Shown here: positions 11,713 to 23,289 of the stretch, piece after piece
Position numbering within the stretch: the stretch's first letter is position 1
How the letters are laid out: each line of letters opens with the position of its first letter
From: Strigamia acuminata
Taxonomy: Eukaryota; Arthropoda; Chilopoda; Geophilomorpha; Linotaeniidae
Direction: 5' to 3'
Assembly: GCA_949358305.1 (NCBI GenBank)
Contig: CASHSZ010000071.1
Location: 1 to 64,000, forward strand
DNA: 64,000 nt
Notes under the pieces: generated by a model
What the model was told of the DNA's origin: nothing
Database searches by the model: none
The model's input: only the letters and a program-made list of their open reading frames with translations
Position numbers and translations under genes: made by a program

Positions 11713-12041
11713 GCCGTAACGGCCCGTTAACGGCCCGTTAACGGCCCGTCAACGGCCCGTCAACGGCCCGCAACGGCCCGCACGGGCCGTTAACGGGCCG
11801 TCGACGATCCCGTCACGATCCCGCAACGGCCCGCACGGGCCGTTAACGGGCCGCCGACGGTCCCGTCACGGTCCCGTCACGGCGCGTGCGGGCCGTTAAC
11901 GGGCCGCCGACAGTCCCGTCACGATCCCGTCACGGCCTTCGTTCCCGGACTTCGGCTCGCCGACGGCCCGTACGACCTCACGCGGGCCGTTAACGGGCCG
12001 TTAACGGGCCGTTAACGGCCCGTTAACGGCCCGTTAACGGC

Positions 12042-12133
12042 GTAAAACCAAAAACAGGATTCGAGATTAATGTCTATGAATGTTGTACGCGTTTTCACGT
12101 ACGTGTTGTCGGTTGTTGATTTTTTCGATTTAC
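12042..12133 (+). repeat. AT-rich 92-bp box, copy 11
   Basis: Variant gt / cacg / tttac-gccgtt; last box before M in unit 1. Confidence 0.95.
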
Positions 12134-12596
12134 GCCGTTAACGGCCCGTTAACGGCCCGTTAACGGCCCGTCAACGGCCCGCATGGAGTCGTACGGGCCG
12201 TTAACGGGCCGCCGACGGTCCCGTCACGGTCCCGTCACGGCGCGTGCGGGCCGTTAACGGGCCGCCAACGGTCCCGTCACGATCCCGTCACGGCCCGTGC
12301 GGGCCGTTAACGGGCCGCCGACGGTCCCGTCACGATCCCGTAACGGCCCGTTACGGCCAAGGGCCGTAACGGGATAACTGAGAGAGTCGGGTGCGAGACC
12401 ACGTGACCCGGAGTGTGGTTTTTGGGGGCGAGGGCCGTCCTCCGACCGCGCCGTGACGCGCCCCGGGTCGGATCAAGAGGCGACCCGGTCGGAAACCGAA
12501 CCTCGGGGTTCCTCGGGGCGTGGTTTTTTGGGGACGGGGGGAGGGGGGGATTGGGTCGCGTGCTCCGACCGCGCCGCAACGCGCCGTGGGTCGGTC

Positions 12597-12737
12597 ACCA
12601 ACCTTTGTCAATATTTTATAAATTTCCACGGAATTTCAACAATGTTTTACATAAGTCCGTCAAATCGGGCAGAAATATCCCGTACAATGTCGCTGCAATT
12701 CTGTGGAAATTTATCAGATATTGACAAAATTCGGTGA
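12597..12737. repeat. Fold-back core in M, copy 1
   Basis: Imperfect hairpin with arms of about 55 nt. The left starts caccaacctttgtcaatat and the right ends gatattgacaaaattcggtg, matching at about 43 of 55 positions. This is the basic core repeated throughout T blocks. Copies lie at +14279, +30716 and +41806. Confidence 0.85.
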
Positions 12738-13094
12738 CGGGCGGAAGGGCGATTCCCGGGCGGAAGAGAGAGAGAGAGAGAGAAAGGGGGGACGGCCGGC
12801 GCCTACGCCGACGGGGCGCGGAGGGCGAGTGCACTGTTCACGCATGTGGGCGCGTGTGGACGCTCGATTTACTGGCGCGTTGGACAAGTCAAAAAAAATT
12901 TCCCAATGTCTGACAAAAATTCCATCGAATCACGGCAATATTTGACAACACTTGCACAGATTTTTAGCAACATTCACCGGCGAGGTCGTTGATGAACTCG
13001 CTTTACCCCGATGAATCTCGCGCGACAACAACCCTGCGAAAATACCAAATCTCGTACGAATAATAAACACGGCGCAAACCGCACAAAAATCCAC

Positions 13095-13830
13095 GACATA
13101 AAATCGAATGTCGTCTATCGGCACTCTCAGCATTCCCCCGGACATTTTCCGGAAGAGTTTGGTCCGGCCGGAATCCGAGGAATAGTCACTCCCAAAGTGC
13201 GGATTTTGCGGGTGCACTCGCTTCCGAAGGATAGGCAAAGCAGGCGTGCGGACGCGACGCCCGGACGCGGCCGGACGGGGACCAGTCGGCGCTTAACCTT
13301 GGGGTATGTGTGCGGATTTTGTCGGGGGCGAAAGGGTCCCGCTTTTTAACATTACGGCGGCCTATACGTTGTTTCGTTGATCGCGACTGTGATGCGGAAT
13401 TTGCGGATGTTGTTTTGGCCGAGTAGTTCGTGCGACCGAGCGCGTTTTGTTCGTTGCTTTTCGGTGTTCGGTGGGTTTTGTGACCGGTCAAGGGTTTCGC
13501 TAAAACGTGGTTTTTGTGACGGGAGGGAGGGGGGATCGGTTCATGTGCTCCGAACGCGCCGCGACGCGCCGTGACTTGGGCCAAAAACGACCCGGTCGGA
13601 AACCGGGTCCCGGGCTTCGTCGAGGCGTGGTTTTTGAGAACGGGGGGAGGGGGGGATCGGGTCGCGTGCTCCGAAAGCGCCGCGACGCGCCGTGACTTGG
13701 GCCAAAAACGACCCGGTCGGAAACCGGGTCCCGGGCTTCGTCGAGGCGTGGTCCCGATCGGGACAAACTCTTCCGGAAAATGTCCGGTGGAATGTTGAGA
13801 GTGTCGATGGACGACGTTCGAGTTTATATC
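13095..13830. mobile_element. Candidate non-autonomous inverted-repeat element inside M, copy 1
   Basis: Left arm 13095-13167 and right arm 13759-13830 are inverted repeats of about 72 bp, about 89% matching by eye, sharing cggacattttccggaagagt. They enclose about 590 bp including two tandem 120-bp K-like units. A (GTAA)n microsatellite, gtaagtaagtaagta, sits directly outside the right arm at 13831-13845. No transposase frame and no clear target-site duplication were seen. Peptides from the two arms look alike (HSQHSPGHFPEEF on plus, HSQHSTGHFPEEF on minus) only because the arms are inverted copies. It could be a MITE-like or foldback element, or a hairpin satellite component. Confidence 0.55.
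13506..13745 (+). repeat. Two tandem 120-bp K-like units, copy 1
   Basis: Units 13506-13625 and 13626-13745 each start cgtggtttttg and end gggcttcgtcgagg. Each holds gacccggtcggaaaccgggtc, an 8-bp-stem hairpin, and a cgcgccgcgacgcgccgtga stretch. They are diverged relatives of the K ends of G blocks. Confidence 0.85.
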
Positions 13831-14055
13831 GTAAGTAAGTAAGTATCTGACAAAACTTGCACAGAATTTTGTCAACATTTGATAAATTTCCACAGAATTT
13901 AACGTTGTTTTGCTAAAACCTGCGGAAACGTGTCTAGTCGGGCAGAAACGTCTCGTAAAATGTTGCTGAAATTCCGTGGAAATTTGTCAAAAATTGACAA
14001 AAGTTGGTGACCGACCCACATCGCGTTGCGGCGCGGTCGGAGCACGCGACCCGAT

Positions 14056-14072
14056 CCCCCCCCCCCCCCCCC
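14056..14072. repeat. Poly-C tract, 17 C (copy 1)
   Basis: Seventeen C followed by T and six C; G-quadruplex potential on the minus strand. The three other copies have 16 C, so the length may be slippage or sequencing error. Confidence 0.85.
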
Positions 14073-14143
14073 TCCCCCCGTCCCCAAAAAACCACGCCTC
14101 GAGGAACCCCGAGGTTCGGTTTCCGACCGGGTCGCCTCTTGAT

Positions 14144-15123
14144 CCGACTCGGGGCGCGTCACGGCGCGGTCGGAGGACGGCCCTCGCCCCCAAAAACCAC
14201 ACTCCGGGTCACGTGGTCTCGCACTCGACTTTTTCAGTTTTCCCGTTTTCGGCCCGTTACGGCCAAGGACCGTAACGGGTCGAAAACGGGCCGCAACGGG
14301 TCGAAAACGGCCGCAACGGGTCGAAAACGGCCCGCACGGGCCGTTAACGGGCCGCCGACGGTCCCGTCACAATCCCGTAACGGCTCGCACGGGCCGTTAA
14401 CGGGCCGCCGACGGTCCCGTCACGATCCCGTAACGGCTCGCACGGGCCGTTAACGGGCCGCCGACGGTTCCGTAACTATCCCGTAACGGCCCGCACGGGC
14501 CGTTAACGGGCCGCCGACGATCCCGTCACGACCCCGTAACGGCCCGTACGACCTCATGCGGGCCGTTAACGGGCCGTTAACGGGCCGTTAACGGCCCGTT
14601 AACGGCGTAAAACCAAAAACAGGATTCGAGATTAATGTCTATGAATGTTGTACGCGTTTTCATGTACGTGTTGTCGGTTGTTGATTTTTTCGATTTACAC
14701 CGTCACGGCCCGTTAACGGCCCGTTAACGGCCCGTTAACGGCCCGTTACGATCCCGTAACGGCCCGCACGGGCCGTTAACGGGCCGCCGACGGTCCCGTC
14801 ACGATCCCGTAACGGCCCGCACGGGCCGTTAACGGGCCGCCGACGGTCCCGTCACGGTCCCGTAACGGCTCGCACGGGCCGTTAACGGGCCGCCGACGGT
14901 CCCGTCACGGTCCCGTAACGGCCTTCGTTCCCGGACTTCGGCTCGCCGACGGCCCGTGCGACCTCATGCGGGCCGCTAACGGGCCGTCAACGGGCCGTTA
15001 ACGGCCCGTTTTCGACCCGCTACGGCCCGTCACGGCCTGTTGGCCGTGCGACCCGTGACTCGGAGTGTGGTTTTTGGGGACGAGGGCCGTCCTCCGGCCG
15101 CGCCGCGACGCGCCGCGGGTCGG
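14144..15123 (+). repeat. G block, post-M class (980 bp), complete
   Basis: Left K end 14144-14213 and right K end 15054-15123. This is the full-length version of the block truncated at the window start. The left K end reads ccgactcggggcgcg where T-flanking G blocks read ccgacccgcggcgcg. Confidence 0.92.
14607..14698 (+). repeat. AT-rich 92-bp box, copy 12
   Basis: Variant gt / catg / tttac-acc. Confidence 0.95.
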
Positions 15124-17780
15124 ACAAGAAACGACCCGGTCGGAAACCGAACCTCAGTGTCCAATCGGGCAGAAATTGTGCGAAAGTTTAACCAAAAATG
15201 GCCAAAAGTCGGTGCAAGTTTTGCACGCAACAAACGTCCGATGTGACAGTGCCCATGCGGGTTGGACGTGCATGTGGGCGCGTGTGGGCGCTCGATTTAC
15301 CGGCCCGTTGGACGAGTTAAACCAAAATTTCCCAATATCTTGCATAAATTTAAAGAAGATTTGACAGATTTCCAGATTTTAAGCGATGTTTTACATAAGT
15401 CCGTCCCATTGCTGAAATTCCGTGAAAATTTGTCAAAAATTGACAAAAGTCTGTGCAAATTTAGTCAGAAATAGGAAACAAAAAATTTAAAATTCGTCCA
15501 ACGCGCCAGTAAATCGAGCGCGCCCATGGACAGTGCGCCGGCGGGAGCCCCGGCCGTCCTCTCTCTCTCTCTCTCTCGGCCGCCAAGGCTCGCCCCTCCG
15601 CCCGTCGGCGGGAGCCCCGACCGTCCCCCCTCTCTCTTTCGGCCGCCAAAGGATCGCCCCTCCGCTCGTCACAGATTTTTGTCAATATTTGATGAATTTC
15701 AACAGATTTTCAGCAATATTTTACAGGACATTTCTGCTCTTTTGGATACATTTTCAAAGGTTTTATTGCTAAAATTCTGGGGAAATTTATCAAATATTGA
15801 CAAAAAATCGATGCAAGTTTTGTCAGAAATTGATAAAATCTTCTTAAACTCGTCCAACGCGCCGGCGAGTGCACATGCGGGGACAGTGGGCACGTCCAGC
15901 CCGCGTGCACACTGTCAGATCGGGCGGTTTCGGGCACAGTTTGATCCGGGCAAATATCTAGCAAAACTTGCACCGATTTTTTGTCAATTTTAGACAAATT
16001 TCAGCGATATTTTACGAGACATTTCTGCTCGATTGGACACATTTCCAGGGGTTTTTTGTAAAACATTGATAAAATTCCGTGGAAATTTATCAAATATTGG
16101 CAAAATTCGGTGCTAATTTTGTCAAAAATTAGGAAAAAAAAATTTTCAAAACTTGTCCAACGTGCCGGTAAATCGAGCGCCCACATGCCTAGATAGTGCA
16201 CGCCCAACCCGCCAAGGCTCGCCCCTCCGCCCGTTGGCGGGAGCCCCGGCCGTCCCCTCTCTCTCTCTTTCTCTCTCTCTCTCGGGCGCCCGGAGCTCGC
16301 CCCTCCGCCCGTCACCGACTTTTGACACAATTTTTGATGAAATTCAACGGAATTTTAGCAACGTTTTACAAAAAACCTGTGGAAATGTGTCCAACCGGGC
16401 AGAAATGTGTCGTAAAATGTTGCCGAAATTCTGTGAAAATTTGTCACAAATTGCCAAAAGTCGGTGCAAATTTTGTCAGAAATAGGAAACAAAAAATTTA
16501 AAATTCGTCCAACGCGCCAGTAAATCGAGCGCGCCCATGCGTGGACAGTGCGCCGGCGGGAGCCCCGGCCGTCCTCTCTCTCTCTCTCTCTCGGCCGCCA
16601 AGGCTCGCCCCTCCGCCCGTCGGCGGGAGCCCCGACCGTCCCCCCTCTCTCTTTCGGCCGCCAAAGGATCGCCCCTCCGCTCGTCACAGATTTTTGTCAA
16701 TATTTGATGAATTTCAACAGATTTTCAGCAATATTTTACAGGACATTTCTGCTCTTTTGGATACATTTTCAAAGGTTTTATTGCTAAAATTCTGGGGAAA
16801 TTTATCAAATATTGACAAAAAATCGATGCAAGTTTTGTCAGAAATTGATAAAATCTTCTTAAACTCGTCCAACGCGCCGGCGAGTGCACATGCGGGGACA
16901 GTGGGCACGTCCAGCCCGCGTGCACACTGTCAGATCGGGCGGTTTCGGGCACAGTTTGATCCGGGCAAATATCTAGCAAAACTTGCACCGATTTTTTGTC
17001 AATTTTAGACAAATTTCAGCGATATTTTACGAGACATTTCTGCTCGATTGGACACATTTCCAGGGGTTTTTTGTAAAACATTGATAAAATTCCGTGGAAA
17101 TTTATCAAATATTGGCAAAATTCGGTGCTAATTTTGTCAAAAATTAGGAAAAAAAAATTTTCAAAACTTGTCCAACGTGCCGGTAAATCGAGCGCCCACA
17201 TGCCTAGATAGTGCACGCCCAACCCGCCAAGGCTCGCCCCTCCGCCCGTTGGCGGGAGCCCCGGCCGTCCCCTCTCTCTCTCTTTCTCTCTCTCTCTCGG
17301 GCGCCCGGAGCTCGCCCCTCCGCCCGTCACCGACTTTTGACACAATTTTTGATGAAATTCAACGGAATTTTAGCAACGTTTTACAAAAAACCTGTGGAAA
17401 TGTGTCCAACCGGGCAGAAATGTGTCGTAAAATGTTGCCGAAATTCTGTGAAAATTTGTCACAAATTGCCAAAAGTCGGTGCAAGTATTGCTAGATTTGG
17501 GCGCATCAAACTGTGCCGAGATCTGACAGTGTCCACGCGGTTTTGAAGCGCCCACTGTCGACGCACGTGGGCGCTCAATTTACCGGCGCGTTGGACGAGT
17601 TTTGAAAAAAGTTTTTTCCTAATTTCTGACAAAACTTGCACCGAATTTTGTCAATATGTGATAAATTTCCATGGATTTTAAGCAATGTTTTACAGAAGTC
17701 CGTCCCATCGGGCAGAAACGTCTCGTAAAATGTCGCTGAAATTCCGTGAAAATCTGTCAAAAATTGACAAAAGTTGGTGA
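15124..17780 (+). repeat. T block, two 1015-class units (unit 2)
   Basis: Equivalent of 938-3594. Tandem units 15456-16466 (carries the 4-bp deletion) and 16467-17481; tail 17482-17780. Confidence 0.9.
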
Positions 17781-18824
17781 CCGACCCGCGGCGCGTCACG
17801 GCGCGGTCGGAGGACGGCCCTCGTCCCCAAAAACCACACTCCGGGTCACGTGGTCTCGCACTCGACTTTTTCAGTTTTCCCGTTTTCGGCCCGTTACGGC
17901 CAAGGACCGTAACGGGTCGAAAACGGGCCGCAACGGGTCGAAAACGGCCGCAACGGGTCGAAAACGGCCCGCACGGGCCGTTAACGGGCCGCCGACGGTC
18001 CCGTCACAATCCCGTAACGGCTCGCACGGGCCGTTAACGGGCCGCCGACGGTCCCGTCACGATCCCGTAACGGCTCGCACGGGCCGTTAACGGGCCGCCG
18101 ACGGTTCCGTAACTATCCCGTAACGGCCCGCACGGGCCGTTAACGGGCCGCCGACGGTCCCGTCACGACCCCGTAACGGCCCGTACGACCTCATGCGGGC
18201 CGTTAACGGGCCGTTAACGGGCCGTTAACGGGCCGTTAACGGCCCGTTAACGGCGTAAAACCAAAAACAGGATTCGAGATTAATGTCTATGAATGTTGTA
18301 CGCGTTTTCATGTACGTGTTGTCGGTTGTTGATTTTTTCGATTTACACCGTCACGGCCCGTTAACGGCCCGTTAACGGCCCGTTAACGGCCCGTCAACGG
18401 CCCGCATGGGGTCGCACGGGCCGTTAACGGGCCGCCGACGGTCCCGTCACGATCCCGTAACGGCCCGCACGGGCCGTTAACGGGCCGCCGACGGTCCCGT
18501 CACGATTCCGTAACGGCTCGCACGGGCCGTTAACGGGCCGCCGACGGTCCCGTCACGATCCCGTAACGGCTCGCACGGGCCGTTAACGGGCCGCCGACGG
18601 TCCCGTCACGGTCCCGTAACGGCCTTCGTTCCCGGACTTCGGCTCGCCGACGGCCCGTGCGACCTCATGCGGGCCGCTAACGGGCCGTCAACGGGCCGTT
18701 AACGGCCCGTTTTCGACCCGCTACGGCCCGTCACGGCCTGTTGGCCGTGCGACCCGTGACTCGGAGTGTGGTTTTTGGGGACGAGGGCCGTCCTCCGGCC
18801 GCGCCGCGACGCGCCGCGGGTCGG
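17781..18824 (+). repeat. G block, T-T class (1044 bp)
   Basis: K ends 17781-17850 and 18755-18824; single box at 18255. Equivalent of 3595-4638. Confidence 0.92.
18255..18346 (+). repeat. AT-rich 92-bp box, copy 13
   Basis: Variant gt / catg / tttac-acc. Confidence 0.95.
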
Positions 18825-21800
18825 ACAAGAAACGACCCGGTCGGAAACCGAACCTCAGTGTCCAATCGGGCAGAAATTGTGCGGAAGTTTAACCAAAAAT
18901 GGCCAAAAGTCGGTGCAAGTTTTGCACGCAACAAACGTCCGATGTGACAGTGCCCATGCGGGTTGGACGTGCATGTGGGCGCGTGTGGGGGCTCGATTTA
19001 CCGGCCCGTTGGACGAGTTAAACCAAAATTTCCCAATATCTTGCATAAATTTAAAGAAGATTTGACAGATTTCCAGATTTTAAGCGATGTTTTACATAAG
19101 TCCGTCCCATTGCTGAAATTCCGTGAAAATTTGTCAAAAATTGACAAAAGTCTGTGCAAATTTTGTCAGAAATAGGAAACAAAAAATTTAAAATTCGTCC
19201 AACGCGCCAGTAAATCGAGCGCGCCCATGCGTGGACAGTGCGCCGGCGGGAGCCCCGGCCGTCCTCTCTCTCTCTCTCTCTCGGCCGCCAAGGCTCGCCC
19301 CTCCGCCCGTCGGCGGGAGCCCCGACCGTCCCCCCTCTCTCTTTCGGCCGCCAAAGGATCGCCCCTCCGCTCGTCACAGATTTTTGTCAATATTTGATGA
19401 ATTTCAACAGATTTTCAGCAATATTTTACAGGACATTTCTGCTCTTTTGGATACATTTTCAAAGGTTTTATTGCTAAAATTCTGGGGAAATTTATCAAAA
19501 ATTGACAAAAAATCGATGCAAGTTTTGTCAGAAACTGATAAAATCTTCTTAAACTCGTCCAACGCGCCGGCGAGTGCACATGCGGGGACAGTGGGCACGT
19601 CCAGCCCGCGTGCACACTGTCAGATCGGGCGGTTTCGGGCACAGTTTGATCCGGGCAAATATCTAGCAAAACTTGCACCGATTTTTTGTCAATTTTAGAC
19701 AAATTTCAGCGATATTTTACGAGACATTTCTGCTCGATTGGACACATTTCCAGGGGTTTTTTGTAAAACATTGATAAAATTCCGTGGAAATTTATCAAAT
19801 ATTGGCAAAATTCGGTGCTAATTTTGTCAAAAATTAGGAAAAAAAAATTTTCAAAACTTGTCCAACGTGCCGGTAAATCGAGCGCCCACATGCCTAGATA
19901 GTGCACGCCCAACCCGCCAAGGCTCGCCCCTCCGCCCGTTGGCGGGAGCCCCGGCCGTCCCCTCTCTCTCTCTTTCTCTCTCTCTCTCGGGCGCCCGGAG
20001 CTCGCCCCTCCGCCCGTCACCGACTTTTGACACAATTTTTGATGAAATTCAACGGAATTTTAGCAACGTTTTACAAAAAACCTGTGGAAATGTGTCCAAC
20101 CGGGCAGAAATGTGTCGTAAAATGTTGCCGAAATTCTGTGAAAATTTGTCACAAATTGCCAAAAGTCGGTGCAAATTTTGTCAGAAATAGGAAACAAAAA
20201 ATTTAAAATTCGTCCAACGCGCCAGTAAATCGAGCGCGCCCATGCGTGGACAGTGCGCCGGCGGGAGCCCCGGCCGTCCTCTCTCTCTCTCTCTCTCGGC
20301 CGCCAAGGCTCGCCCCTCCGCCCGTCGGCGGGAGCCCCGACCGTCCCCCCTCTCTCTTTCGGCCGCCAAAGGATCGCCCCTCCGCTCGTCACAGATTTTT
20401 GTCAATATTTGATGAATTTCAACAGATTTTCAGCAATATTTTACAGGACATTTCTGCTCTTTTGGATACATTTTCAAAGGTTTTATTGCTAAAATTCTGG
20501 GGAAATTTATCAAATATTGACAAAAAATCGATGCAAGTTTTGTCAGAAATTGATAAAATCTTCTTAAACTCGTCCAACGCGCCGGCGAGTGCACATGCGG
20601 GGACAGTGGGCACGTCCAGCCCGCGTGCACACTGTCAGATCGGGCGGTTTCGGGCACAGTTTGATCCGGGCAAATATCTAGCAAAACTTGCACCGATTTT
20701 TTGTCAATTTTAGACAAATTTCAGCGATATTTTACGAGACATTTCTGCTCGATTGGACACATTTCCAGGGGTTTTTTGTAAAACATTGATAAAATTCCGT
20801 GGAAATTTATCAAATATTGGCAAAATTCGGTGCTAATTTTGTCAAAAATTAGGAAAAAAAAATTTTCAAAACTTGTCCAACGTGCCGGTAAATCGAGCGC
20901 CCACATGCCTAGATAGTGCACGCCCAACCCGCCAAGGCTCGCCCCTCCGCCCGTTGGCGGGAGCCCCGGCCGTCCCCTCTCTCTCTCTTTCTCTCTCTCT
21001 CTCGGGCGCCCGGAGCTCGCCCCTCCGCCCGTCACCGACTTTTGACACAATTTTTGATGAAATTCAACGGAATTTTAGCAACGTTTTACAAAAAACCTGT
21101 GGAAATGTGTCCAACCGGGCAGAAATGTGTCGTAAAATGTTGCCGAAATTCTGTGAAAATTTGTCACAAATTGCCAAAAGTCGGTGCAAATTTTGTCAGA
21201 AATAGGAAACAAAAAATTTAAAATTCGTCCAACGCGCCAGTAAATCGAGCGCGCCCATGCGTGGACAGTGCGCCGGCGGGAGCCCCGGCCGTCCTCTCTC
21301 TCTCTCTCTCTCGGCCGCCAAGGCTCGCCCCTCCGCCCGTCGGCGGGAGCCCCGACCGTCCCCCCTCTCTCTTTCGGCCGCCAAAGGATCGCCCCTCCGC
21401 TCGTCACAGATTTTTGTCAATATTTGATGAATTTCAACAGATTTTCAGCAATATTTTACAGGACATTTCTGCTCTTTTGGATACATTTTCAAAGGTTTTA
21501 TTGCTAAAATTCTGGGGAAATTTATCAAATATTGACAAAAAATCGATGCAAGTTTTGTCAGAAATTGATAAAATCTTCTTAAACTCGTCCAACGCGCCGG
21601 CGAGTGCACATGCGGGGACAGTGGGCACGTCCAGCCCGCGTGCACACTGTCAGATCGGGCGGTTTCGGGCACAGTTTGATCCGGGCAAATATCTAGCAAA
21701 ACTTGCACCGATTTTTTGTCAATTTTAGACAAATTTCAGCGATATTTTACGAGACATTTCTGCTCGATTGGACACATTTCCAGGGGTTTTTTGTAAAACA

Positions 21801-22500
21801 TTGATAAAATTCCGTGGAAATTTATCAAATATTGGCAAAATTCGGTGCTAATTTTGTCAAAAATTAGGAAAAAAAAATTTTCAAAACTTGTCCAACGTGC
21901 CGGTAAATCGAGCGCCCACATGCCTAGATAGTGCACGCCCAACCCGCCAAGGCTCGCCCCTCCGCCCGTTGGCGGGAGCCCCGGCCGTCCCCTCTCTCTC
22001 TCTTTCTCTCTCTCTCTCGGGCGCCCGGAGCTCGCCCCTCCGCCCGTCACCGACTTTTGACACAATTTTTGATGAAATTCAACGGAATTTTAGCAACGTT
22101 TTACAAAAAACCTGTGGAAATGTGTCCAACCGGGCAGAAATGTGTCGTAAAATGTTGCCGAAATTCTGTGAAAATTTGTCACAAATTGCCAAAAGTCGGT
22201 GCAAGTATTGCTAGATTTGGGCGCATCAAACTGTGCCGAGATCTGACAGTGTCCACGCGGTTTTGAAGCGCCCACTGTCGACGCACGTGGGCGCTCAATT
22301 TACCGGCGCGTTGGACGAGTTTTGAAAAAAGTTTTTTCCTAATTTCTGACAAAACTTGCACCGAATTTTGTCAATATGTGATAAATTTCCATGGATTTTA
22401 AGCAATGTTTTACAGAAGTCCGTCCCATCGGGCAGAAACGTCTCGTAAAATGTCGCTGAAATTCCGTGAAAATCTGTCAAAAATTGACAAAAGTTGGTGA
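18825..22500 (+). repeat. T block, three 1015-bp units (unit 2)
   Basis: Tandem units 19157-20171, 20172-21186 and 21187-22201. A private substitution near 18990 (gtgtgggggctcg instead of gtgtgggcgctcg) separates it from 4639-8314. Confidence 0.9.
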
Positions 22501-22932
22501 CCGACCCGCGGCGCGTCACGGCGCGGTCGGAGGACGGCCCTCGTCCCCAAAAACCACACTCCGGGTCACGTGGTCTCGCACTCGACTTTTTCAGTTTTCC
22601 CGTTTTCGGCCCGTTACGGCCAAGGACCGTAACGGGTCGAAAACGGGCCGCAACGGGTCGAAAACGGCCGCAACGGGTCGAAAACGGCCCGCACGGGCCG
22701 TTAACGGGCCGCCGACGGTCCCGTCACAATCCCGTAACGGCTCGCACGGGCCGTTAACGGGCCGCCGACGGTCCCGTCACGATCCCGTAACGGCTCGCAC
22801 GGGCCGTTAACGGGCCGCCGACGGTTCCGTAACTATCCCGTAACGGCCCGCACGGGCCGTTAACGGGCCGCCGACGGTCCCGTCACGATCCCGTCACGGC
22901 CTGTGCGGGCCGTTAACGGGCCGTTAACGGGC

Positions 22933-23024
22933 GTAAAACCAAAAACAGGATTCGAGATTAATGTCTATGAATGTTGTACGCGTTTTCACGTACGTGTTGT
23001 CGGTTGTTGATTTTTTCGATTTAC
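22933..23024 (+). repeat. AT-rich 92-bp box, copy 14
   Basis: Variant gt / cacg / tttac-gcc; upstream 11-mer run shortened. Confidence 0.95.
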
Positions 23025-23289
23025 GCCGTAACGGCCCGTTAACGGCCCGTTAACGGCCCGTCAACGGCCCGTCAACGGCCCGCAACGGCCCGCACGGGCC
23101 GTTAACGGGCCGTCGACGATCCCGTCACGATCCCGCAACGGCCCGCACGGGCCGTTAACGGGCCGCTGACGGTCCCGTCACGATCCCGTCACGGCCTTCG
23201 TTCCCGGACTTCGGCTCGCCGACGGCCCGTACGACCTCACGCGGGCCGTTAACGGGCCGTTAACGGCCCGTTAACGGCCCGTTAACGGC

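Larger units (their letters stand above)
8315..12471 (+). repeat. Long G block (4157 bp, nine AT-rich boxes)
   Basis: K ends at 8315-8384 and 12402-12471. The inverted similarity extends further in here than in short G blocks: both ends carry the CACGTG sequence and the cccgttacggccaagg stretch in opposite orientation. Box starts are spaced 357, 357, 475, 357, 475, 357, 475 and 421 bp, giving a nested 832-bp period (9125, 9957, 10789, 11621). The arrays use a 106-bp dimer of 53-bp units alternating gtcgacgatcccg and gctgacggtcccg. On the right of each box the units change stepwise: ccgttaacgg, then ccgtcaacgg, then ccgcaacgg. Confidence 0.92.
1..14143 (+). repeat. Higher-order repeat unit 1 (G-T2-G-T3-Glong-M)
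   Basis: The first base matches position 14187, so the unit lacks only its first 43 nt and its full period is 14186 bp. Module order is G 1-937, T 938-3594, G 3595-4638, T 4639-8314, long G 8315-12471 and M 12472-14143. Its first 8.7 kb matches unit 2 almost base for base; one difference I saw is c at about 4804 against g at about 18990. No Y module is present. No protein-coding gene was recognised. Confidence 0.9.
12472..14143 (+). repeat. M module, copy 1 (nested palindrome)
   Basis: The ends are inverted copies of each other. About 12402-12737 pairs with about 13858-14213, including the adjacent K ends, and passes through gacccggtcggaaaccg, the G-rich/C-rich run and a fold-back core on each side. 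A (GA)n tract at about 12763-12784 is the inverted form of the (CT)n segments in T blocks. The centre (about 12960-13830) is not seen in G, T or Y and holds the inner inverted-repeat element. The window's longest open frame (235 aa, minus strand 13186-13893) crosses all these repeats and is judged spurious. Confidence 0.9.

Noticed and set aside
8315-12471. CRISPR-like array (regular repeats at 53 bp or 357/475 bp)
   Set aside because: The intervals are themselves repeated and not unique spacers, no cas genes are present, and the context looks eukaryotic.
12042-12471. CENP-B box within G or K sequences
   Set aside because: ttcgttcccggacttcgg in other G blocks is superficially similar but lacks the required TTCG....A..CGGG pattern.
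13270-13345. Possible tRNA- or SINE-derived sequence in the centre of M
   Set aside because: I could not identify convincing A and B boxes or a cloverleaf by eye.
13186-13893. 235-aa minus-strand open frame in M (also at 27465, 43902, 54992), the longest in the window
   Set aside because: It runs through a fold-back core, an inverted-repeat arm and two tandem 120-bp units. The peptide is Arg/Pro/Ser-rich with no recognisable domain. Its four copies are identical only because M is duplicated.
14004-14453. 149-160-aa plus-strand frames at G-block left ends (also 28255, 40815, 44692, 51905, 55782)
   Set aside because: They are translations of K ends and ccgttaacgg units (repeating GRNGSKT and AVNGPPTVPS peptides), stop-poor because the arrays are GC-rich.
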